From assembly GCA_016874935.1 (NCBI GenBank), contig VGSS01000008.1, forward strand, positions 1 to 46,595: a stretch of 46,595 nt of DNA. Direction: 5' to 3'. This document shows, one piece after another, positions 41,682-46,595 of this stretch (position 1 is the first letter of the stretch; each line of letters starts with the position of its first letter). Below the pieces are notes generated by a model. That model was not told the origin of the DNA. It saw nothing but the letters and a program-made list of their open reading frames with translations, and ran no database searches. The position numbers and the translations under genes were made by a program. This stretch comes from Deltaproteobacteria bacterium (GTDB taxonomy: Bacteria > Desulfobacterota > BSN033 > UBA1163).

Positions 41682-42923
41682 ATGACTTTGAAAAATAAGT
41701 TAAATGAAGGGAATAATCTTCTAAAATATCTGATTAACCTTTGTGAAGATCTGTCAAAAGGACGGTACACAAAGGTTGAGGAGCTTTTTGAACACACCAA
41801 GGAAGCTAAGTATCCCCCTGTCGTCACGAGACTTGCAGAGGCCTTTGGCATGATGATGGTGAAGGTAGAAGCCCGCGAGTTTCGTTTAGAGCAAGTGATC
41901 GATGACCTAAAGAAGACAAAGATTGATCTTTCCATCGCAAAAGAGAGGCTCTCAAGCGAGAACATTCAACTCAAGCAGACTCTTAGGGGCAGATTCACAC
42001 CCACAAAAATTCTCGGAACAACCCCCCAGGTTGTTAAACTTCTGGAAGAGGTTGAAAAGGTTGCAGATACTCCTATCAACATCCTGATCACGGGCGAGAC
42101 CGGCACGGGAAAAGAACTGATCGCAAAAACCATCCACTACAATAGCAGTCGAAGTGAAAAACCCTTTATCCCTGTCAATTGTTCTGCCATCCCCGAGCCC
42201 ATTTTTGAGAGTGAGATGTTCGGCATTGAGAAAGGGGTAGCGACAGGGGTTGAGAAGCGCATCGGAAAGATAGAGCAGGCCAATGGAGGGACATTATTAC
42301 TTGACGAGATTGGGGATATGTCCCTATCAAGCCAGGCCAAACTTCTTCGGGTTATAGAGGATTATCAACTGGAACGAGTCGGAGGAAGAAAGGCTATTCC
42401 CGTTGATATAAGAATTATCGGCTCGACGAACAAAGATTTAAATAAGGAGGTAAAAAAAGGTGATTTTCGCAAAGACCTCTTCTATCGGCTCAATGTGGTC
42501 AACCTTCACCTCCCACCTCTTCGCGAAAGAAAAGATGACATTTCGTTGCTTGCTAATTATTTCTTAGAACAATGCATAAATAAGTTTGGTCGGAAAAAGA
42601 TGATATTTTCATCTGAAGTGGTAGAGAAATTCAAGGACTATCCCTGGCCGGGTAATGTGAGAGAATTGGAAAACGAGGTAGAGAGGGCTGTAGCCCTTTC
42701 TTATTCCGATACCATTATGGTTGATCATCTTTCTGAAAATGTAAGGGAATTTAGCATTGAGGAAAGACCGGAGGAAAAGCCTACTTCAATGAAGGAAGCA
42801 GAGATCCTTTTAGTCCGAAATACCCTTGAAGAATTTAAGGGAAATAAAACGAAGGCAGCTCGGATATTAGGACTCAGCCGCGAGGGTCTAAGAAAGAAGA
42901 TGAAACGGTACAGGATCAAATGA
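41682..42923 (+). CDS. Sigma-54-activator-type AAA+ regulator with Fis-type HTH
   Basis: 413 residues from ATG 41682 behind AAAAGGGAG, 7 bases after the permease stop. Residues 1-100 are a helical, HAMP-like/coiled-coil region with no receiver domain. AAA+ domain: Walker A GETGTGKELI (138), Walker B TLLLDEIGDMS (205), sensor regions DIRIIGSTNKDLNKEV and FYRLNVVNLHLPPLRERKDD. The L1 loop is GIEKGVATGVEKR (185-190) where the sigma-54-contacting GAFTGA should be. The C terminus KTKAARILGLSREGLRKKMK is a Fis HTH. It may act at the sigma-54 promoter at 43366 or as a repressor/noncanonical activator. Confidence 0.9.
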   Translation: MTLKNKLNEGNNLLKYLINLCEDLSKGRYTKVEELFEHTKEAKYPPVVTRLAEAFGMMMVKVEAREFRLEQVIDDLKKTKIDLSIAKERLSSENIQLKQTLRGRFTPTKILGTTPQVVKLLEEVEKVADTPINILITGETGTGKELIAKTIHYNSSRSEKPFIPVNCSAIPEPIFESEMFGIEKGVATGVEKRIGKIEQANGGTLLLDEIGDMSLSSQAKLLRVIEDYQLERVGGRKAIPVDIRIIGSTNKDLNKEVKKGDFRKDLFYRLNVVNLHLPPLRERKDDISLLANYFLEQCINKFGRKKMIFSSEVVEKFKDYPWPGNVRELENEVERAVALSYSDTIMVDHLSENVREFSIEERPEEKPTSMKEAEILLVRNTLEEFKGNKTKAARILGLSREGLRKKMKRYRIK

Positions 42924-43005
42924 TTATAGCGAATGGTTAATGGTTCATTGTACATAGTTCGAAGTTCAAAGCTCTATAAGACTCTCCATTATCGAAATAA
43001 ATTCT

Positions 43006-43129
43006 ACCCTGTTAGAAAGCTCCGCTGCCTGCAGCGGGGATGAAGATAAGCTTCCTTTCGGAGCGAACATGGGATTTAAAGCCCTGTGTGAGCCGTTCCG
43101 CTGGAAAGTCGAAGACTTTCTAACGGGGT
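43006..43129. mobile_element. MITE-like element with ACCCYGTTAGAAAG terminal repeats (copy 2)
   Basis: accctgttagaaag (43006-43019) and ctttctaacggggt (43116-43129) are inverted with one mismatch. 124 bp, no coding frame, with ctgcctgcagcgggg near the left end. Ends match the element at 30789-30980; the interiors differ in length. Confidence 0.6.
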
Positions 43130-43139
43130 TTGCATAACG

Positions 43140-43250
43140 CTTTCGTCACCCCTACCTGCTGGCATGCAGGCGCAAGGCATGAAAATAACAACAACTCCCC
43201 TCACCCTTGACGGGGGAGGGCGTGCCTGCCTGCCGGTAGGCAGGGGTGGG
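43140..43250. repeat. Palindrome-rich GC segment
   Basis: cctgcct (43225-43231) and aggcagg (43238-43244) form a perfect stem, preceded by acctgctggcatgcaggcg and by cccttgacgggggaggg. No gene; a dispersed repeat of the cccctcaccc…ggggtggggg kind. Confidence 0.5.
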
Positions 43251-43255
43251 GGTGA

Positions 43256-43297
43256 TGCCAACATTGTTGGCATTTGTTGCTAATGAAGTTGGCATTT
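43256..43297 (+). promoter_or_regulatory. Putative upstream activator sites (TGCCAAC/GTTGGCA)
   Basis: TGCCAAC-ATT-GTTGGCA (43256-43272) is a perfect 7-bp dyad. The half-site GTTGGCATTT recurs at 43266-43275 and 43288-43297, 22 bases apart, i.e. on the same DNA face. The dyad centre is about 103 bases upstream of the -24 element at 43366, the usual distance for an enhancer-binding activator. Confidence 0.55.
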
Positions 43298-43365
43298 AAG
43301 ATTTTGCCTATATGCAGGGTGCCTCAAACATTCTAATATTGGGGGCCTTTTTTGTGGGAATTTAA

Positions 43366-43381
43366 TGGCATGATATTTGCT
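43366..43381 (+). promoter_or_regulatory. Sigma-54 (RpoN) -24/-12 promoter
   Basis: TGGCATGATATTTGCT matches TGGCAYRNNNNTTGCW; the GG and GC dinucleotides are exactly 10 bases apart. The start codon of the first six-cysteine secreted protein is 50 bases downstream. Confidence 0.75.
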
Positions 43382-43430
43382 GTCATCAAAATTGTCATGC
43401 TTAAAAAATCAAGAAAGGAGGAAAAACACT

Positions 43431-43844
43431 ATGAGGAAAAAGGTTAATCTGGTTTTTGCGGCAATGCTCCTTGCAGTGGTGTCGGCATTTTTAGTGGTGG
43501 AGGGCGCAGATGCGTTCTGCGTTTATATTTACGCGGATCCCCCTCCCCAACCAAATTATGTTAATGATATCCTTATCGTTGATCAATCATCAGGAGGAGA
43601 TTTTTGGAAGGTAATGCATAAAGGGGATAAGGAGTGCTGCAACTGGCAGGAAAAATCATGTAACAAGGGAGGCAAAAGGGATAGTATTGTGAGGTTTTCT
43701 GTGAGTTATGAGTATAATGCTCAACCTGGGGGCTGGGATGTCAGGTCAAAGCTTATCTGCAAAGACTTTGAAATACAGGCAGGGGGATGGCTGACAGTTG
43801 AAGGGAGTTATGGTAATGATCGATGCGTGCGTCATGATTATTAA
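43431..43844 (+). CDS. Secreted six-cysteine protein, paralog A
   Basis: 137 residues from ATG 43431, with AAAGGAGG 8 bases upstream. Sec signal KKVNLVFAAMLLAVVSAFLV, cleavage likely at ADA-F before Cys30. Six cysteines: Cys30, CCNW pair, CNKGGKRDS, ICKDF and CVRHD. Shared blocks with paralog B: FCVY, CCNWQ, CNKxGxxDSxVxF, ICxDFxIxAGGWxTV, C-x-RH. The even, invariant cysteines suggest three disulfides in the periplasm or outside. No known family recognised. It is transcribed from the sigma-54 promoter at 43366, downstream of a MacB-type export operon. Confidence 0.8.
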   Translation: MRKKVNLVFAAMLLAVVSAFLVVEGADAFCVYIYADPPPQPNYVNDILIVDQSSGGDFWKVMHKGDKECCNWQEKSCNKGGKRDSIVRFSVSYEYNAQPGGWDVRSKLICKDFEIQAGGWLTVEGSYGNDRCVRHDY

Positions 43845-43906
43845 TGATGGGAGTTTTTTAAAGCAGGGGCAATGCAGCGCCGCTGCGTAATTCATGAAAG
43901 GAGAAA

Positions 43907-43981
43907 ATGGCTATGGGAAAGAAGCTTTATTTAAAAAATCAGGTTCTTCCGGCTTTCGTGTGGGTAGCATTCCCCTCTTAA
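43907..43981 (+). pseudogene. Possible truncated signal-peptide remnant
   Basis: GAAAGGAG precedes ATG 43907, and 24 codons (MAMGKKLYLKNQVLPAFVWV) end at a TAA that belongs to the palindromic flank of the DUF559 gene. Translation start quality suggests the beginning of a third secreted-protein gene cut off by the insertion. Weak evidence. Confidence 0.3.
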
Positions 43982-44005
43982 GGCTAAGAGGGGGAAGGGG
44001 GAGTT

Positions 44006-44383
44006 ATGGAATTCTTGCGGAATGATCGAGCACTAAAACAACGGCGACGGGAGTTGAGACGTAACCAGAGCGATGCCGAAAGGGCCTTGTGGTCAAAGTT
44101 ACGCAATAAACAATTCTTCGGGATGAAATTCTTCCGTCAGTACAGCATAGGCCCGTATATTTTAGACTTTTATTGTCCAACGGTGAAGCTCGCGGTGGAG
44201 TTGGACGGTGGACAGCACAACCAGAGCGATAACAGAGAACGTGACGCAGCTCGTTCAGAGTATCTGAAAACCCAGAGAATTGATGTGATGCGTTTTTGGA
44301 ACAATGAAGTGTTGCTTGATATAGAGAGCCTCTTGTCCAAAATGGCGCTGAAAGTAACCCCCCTTCATCCCCCCTTAACTTAA
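44006..44383 (+). CDS. DUF559 endonuclease-fold protein
   Basis: 125 residues. The core matches DUF559 (Vsr/restriction-endonuclease-like fold): RELRRNQSDAERALWSKLRN, KFFRQYSIGPYILDFYCP, KLAVELDGGQH (catalytic ExD-like) and RIDVMRFWNNEVL. The gene sits between palindromic repeats (cccctcttaaggctaagagg before; ccccttaacttaagagggg after) and its last residues (TPLHPPLT) are encoded by the right-hand repeat. It separates two closely related secreted-protein genes, so it was probably inserted there. Function unknown; possibly a solitary nuclease carried by the repeat. Confidence 0.85.
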   Translation: MEFLRNDRALKQRRRELRRNQSDAERALWSKLRNKQFFGMKFFRQYSIGPYILDFYCPTVKLAVELDGGQHNQSDNRERDAARSEYLKTQRIDVMRFWNNEVLLDIESLLSKMALKVTPLHPPLT

Positions 44384-44466
44384 GAGGGGAACAGAAGGGG
44401 AGTTAAGGGAAGGTAACCCACAAAAAACCCTGAAGAGCCAAAAATCAAGAAAGGAGGAAAAACACT

Positions 44467-44862
44467 ATGAAGAAAAAGCTTAATCTGGTTTTTGCGGCAA
44501 TGGTCCTTGCTCTTTTATCGGCATTTATGGCGGTAGAGGGCGCAGAAGCGTTCTGTGTTTATAATAGAACGGATAAGGTCGTTAGAGTAGAGCAGGTCAG
44601 CGGGCACAAAGCAGGGTATGGATTTTCAAACAAGATCAGCCCTGACGACAATAAGTGTTGCAACTGGCAAACCAGTGACTGCAACAAAGAAGGCAACAAG
44701 GACTCAAGGGTTTCCTTTGATGTTTTTACCGAGCAGCGCGAAGCTTACAAAGCCGATGAGCGTATCTGTGCAGATTTCTGGATAGAAGCCGGTGGATGGA
44801 TGACGGTGGTCAAAAAGCATGATGATCGAGGGGATTATTATACCTGTGAACGTCATAAATGA
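44467..44862 (+). CDS. Secreted six-cysteine protein, paralog B
   Basis: 131 residues. The leader and ribosome site (atcaagaaaggaggaaaaac) are identical to paralog A. Sec signal KKLNLVFAAMVLALLSAFMA, cleavage near AEA-F before Cys30. All six cysteines of paralog A are kept (Cys30, KCCNWQ, DCNKEG, ICADF, TCERH), while the loop between Cys30 and CC differs in length. The duplication therefore copied the 5' region but not the sigma-54 promoter: no -24/-12 element is visible upstream. It may be read from the upstream transcript or from a promoter I cannot see. Confidence 0.8.
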   Translation: MKKKLNLVFAAMVLALLSAFMAVEGAEAFCVYNRTDKVVRVEQVSGHKAGYGFSNKISPDDNKCCNWQTSDCNKEGNKDSRVSFDVFTEQREAYKADERICADFWIEAGGWMTVVKKHDDRGDYYTCERHK

Positions 44863-44940
44863 TGCATTCTTGGGTTAAATAGTACAGGCACGTGTAGAAG
44901 CAATTTAGGTACACAAGGAGGGATGGGCCTATGCGCACGG

Positions 44941-45707
44941 TTAGTCTTTTTTGATGACTAAAAGTATCTCATCTTGCTTGAGGCGATAGCCATCAGGCAT
45001 TTTATGATGTGACTCAAAATATTGACGGATCTTGTCTTCATATTCTTTGAACCGGCGGTCTATCAGAAGGAAAAGACCGATCGTCACCATACTGTCTATA
45101 TTTTCCGTCCATATCTCATTGATAAAGTATCGCGCCTCAATGGCGTGATCTCCATATTGTCGAATCAGATCGCGCCAAAGTTCGAGGATATTCACATCGT
45201 AGCGGGTAAATTGATTGAAAAAATTGGCTACTTCCCCTATGGGGGATTGGAGGACGATAACAATACGCCCCCCCGGTCGAGGTGTGCATACATTTTTTCA
45301 ATGGTCGTTAACCACTTTCCTTCCTCAATGTAATAGAGGACATGGGAACAAAGGATAAAATCATAATGCTTTGAAGTCAGATCAACCTTTTCCCAAAAGT
45401 CGTTGTAAATCCTGAAATGGGGAGATCTCCTGCTAAGAAATCTCGCCTGTTTCTCATTGGGTTCGACCACAATGGTCTCGTCAAAAGACTGCGAGATGGG
45501 AATAGTCAAGTCCCCTCCTCCAGCCCCGATGTCCAGAAAGCTCCTCCTACGTGGAAGTCCGGCTACAATCTCTCCTATTTTGAATAGCTCGATACCCTTT
45601 TCGGTTGAAGACTGTACAAAAAGATTAAGTTGCCGCCGGTACTCAGCATCCTCCTCCATCTCCACAGAAGAAGGCTTTGTCAATCTTTCTTCATCATTGA
45701 CATCCAT
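44941..45707 (-). pseudogene. SAM-dependent methyltransferase, frameshifted
   Basis: From ATG 45707 (GGAGGAGG upstream) the frame gives a class I methyltransferase: FLDIGAGGGDLTIPISQSF (motif I), ETIVVEPNEKQARFLSRR, YDFILCSHVLYYIEEGKW, then hits a stop at 45237. The rest continues one frame over as IVIVLQSPIGEVANFFNQF, RYDVNILELWRDLIRQYG and on to a stop at 44941. The shift falls on a C7 run (45268-45274 on the + strand); eight or five bases would restore about 255 residues. Methyl acceptor unknown. Either a slippage site, a decayed gene or a sequence error. Confidence 0.8.
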
Positions 45708-45751
45708 CAATGCTTCCTCCTCCGTAGAATGACCGATTGTTTAAGGGGATT

Positions 45752-46213
45752 CTACACTCCTCTTCTTCCCTTAAGATGAACGGTCAGGAGGGTGACATCA
45801 TCTGAATATGGGTCATCCCCTGTGAATTCCTTTATAGATTGAATAACCTCCCTGATGATTGCTTCTCCAGAATCACTTTTACTCTCCTCCACAATGCTCA
45901 TCAACCTTTTGTTAGAATAGGCGATTTTATCTCTATTCATGGCCTCCGTCACACCGTCAGTGTACAGAAGGATTTTATCACCGGGATTTAAGAGAACCCT
46001 CTCTGTCCTGTAAATAGCATCCGCCATTACTCCCAGGAGAAATCCGTCGGGCAACTGAAGCCATTCAGGTTTTTGACCAGAACGGATGATTAAGGGAGGA
46101 TGATGACCTGCATTGGAGAAAAGGAATTCTCCGGTTTTGAAGTTGAGTACACCGAGAAAGGCCGTGACGAACATCATGGGTTCGTTATCCCGGCAAAGTT
46201 CCCGGTTGACTAG
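45752..46213 (-). pseudogene. SpoIIE-type PP2C phosphatase, N-terminally truncated
   Basis: The C-terminal half of a SpoIIE/RsbU phosphatase domain: NRELCRDNEPMMFVTAFLGV, FSNAGHHPPLIIRSG, LLNPGDKILLYTDGVTEAMN and DDPYSDDVTLLTVHL. The first half with the metal-binding GDVSGKG segment is absent, because the homology stops where the tandem repeat starts at 46213. Such enzymes dephosphorylate STAS antagonists like the one at 35514. As it stands it should be inactive, unless the assembly is collapsed or rearranged here. Confidence 0.8.
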
Positions 46214-46571
46214 GGACGGAGATAGGGACGTTGGTTCAAATACAACTTGATATTGGGAAAGGGGTGAAGTAGCCTAAAGGCAAATGCCCAGACAAGCGAG
46301 ACTCGATGCCCCGGGGACATTACATCATGTGATGGTTCGGGGGATAGAAGGAACCAACATCTTCAGGACGGATAAGGACCGGAGCGACCTTCGGACGGAG
46401 ATAGGGACGTTGGTTCAAATACAACTTGACATTGGGAAAGGGGTGAAGTAGCCTAAAGGCAAATGCCTAGACAAGCGAGACTCGATGCCCCGGGGACATT
46501 ACATCATGTGATGGTTCGGGGGATAGAAGGAACCAACATCTTCAGGACGGATAAGGACCGGAGCGACCTTC
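46214..46571 (+). repeat. Tandem direct duplication, 2 x 179 bp
   Basis: 46214-46392 and 46393-46571 are near-identical (a few differences such as cttgatatt/cttgacatt and cccagac/cctagac). Each unit starts with ggacggagatagggacg, contains the leader and the first about 37 codons of a REP-associated transposase, and ends gaccggagcgaccttc. Confidence 0.9.
46284..46451 (+). pseudogene. Truncated REP-associated tyrosine transposase copy
   Basis: ATG 46284 starts MPRQARLDAPGTLHHVMVRG then IEGTNIFRTDKDRSDL, the N terminus of Y1/IS200-like RAYT transposases. After DL it runs into the second repeat unit (RTEIGTLVQIQLDIGKGV) and stops at 46451. It lacks the HUH and Tyr motifs. Confidence 0.85.
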
Positions 46572-46595
46572 TGGAACGTCTGGCAGCGCAATGCG
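46463..46595 (+). CDS. REP-associated tyrosine transposase (partial, runs off window)
   Basis: Second start, ATG 46463, with the same N terminus, continuing past the duplication as LLERLAAQC to the window end. RAYTs are single-strand HUH transposases (PF01797) related to IS200/IS605 TnpA that act on REP palindromes. The catalytic histidines and tyrosine would lie beyond the window. The many small palindromes in this region could be its substrates (inference). Confidence 0.85.
   Translation, partial: MPRQARLDAPGTLHHVMVRGIEGTNIFRTDKDRSDLLERLAAQC

Noticed and set aside
43341-43356. Terminator at gggggccttttttg before the sigma-54 promoter
   Set aside because: The upstream half of a stem (gcctc) pairs poorly with ggggc; the T run alone is not enough.
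46214-46571. CRISPR or long satellite from the repeated 179-bp units
   Set aside because: Only two adjacent units, each holding the start of a transposase gene; a tandem duplication explains it.

Overview
The window looks like a chromosome segment of an anaerobic deltaproteobacterium (Desulfobacterota, possibly a Syntrophobacteria- or Desulfobacteria-like lineage). This is an inference from gene content: many branched-chain-amino-acid-type (Liv) importers next to acyl-CoA ligases, a thiolase with a DUF35 partner, a short molybdopterin oxidoreductase, an anaerobic-sulfatase-maturase-like radical SAM protein, LarC, lipoproteins and an LPS kinase (so Gram-negative). Intergenic DNA is rich in small palindromic repeats of the GTCATTCCGGCGAAAGCCGG type. 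No taxonomic marker gene is present.

Layout. (1) 1-15000: two convergent Liv transporter clusters. The + cluster is livM(partial)-livG-livF-acyl-CoA ligase-acyl-CoA ligase-like-thiolase-DUF35. The - cluster, read from 15000 down to 7022, is livG-acyl-CoA synthetase-livH-livM-substrate-binding protein-lipoprotein-livF. Together they suggest uptake of organic acids, CoA activation and thiolytic cleavage. (2) 15000-16150: a BrnT/BrnA-type toxin-antitoxin pair and tRNA-Arg(CCG). (3) 16180-22850: a small secreted protein, an alpha/beta hydrolase, an LPS-type kinase, gatB, mtnA overlapping a SAM hydroxide adenosyltransferase, and an aminotransferase. (4) 22850-23650: repeat-rich gap with an attC-like hairpin and a frameshifted YgiT-type zinc-finger antitoxin. 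(5) 23700-33620: Tat-exported dienelactone-hydrolase-like protein overlapping a radical SAM/SPASM gene, molybdopterin oxidoreductase, fabH, tRNA-Met(CAT), larC, two envelope proteins and tilS. (6) 33795-35345: an Rrf2 regulator followed by wreckage of tRNA-thiolation genes, including mnmA split by a 230-bp palindromic element with an 11-bp target duplication.

(7) 35514-42923 is the most unusual part: six or seven closely spaced + strand genes encoding an anti-sigma-factor antagonist (STAS), a partner-switching HATPase, a TolC-type outer-membrane channel, a PAS domain fused through a transmembrane helix to a periplasmic adaptor (MacA/HlyD type), a MacB-type ATPase, a MacB-type permease and an AAA+ Fis regulator of the sigma-54 activator family with a degenerate GAFTGA loop. 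Directly downstream, at 43366, is a textbook -24/-12 sigma-54 promoter with a dyad and a phased half-site about 100 bp upstream. It drives the first of two paralogous secreted six-cysteine proteins (43431 and 44467). I propose that these form one sensing, export and response system.

(8) 43900-46595: the second paralog, a DUF559 gene inserted between the paralogs, a frameshifted methyltransferase, a SpoIIE-type phosphatase cut off by a tandem 179-bp duplication, and the start of a REP-associated (Y1/IS200-like) transposase running off the window. Several disrupted frames sit at homopolymer runs, so either assembly error or real slippage must be considered.
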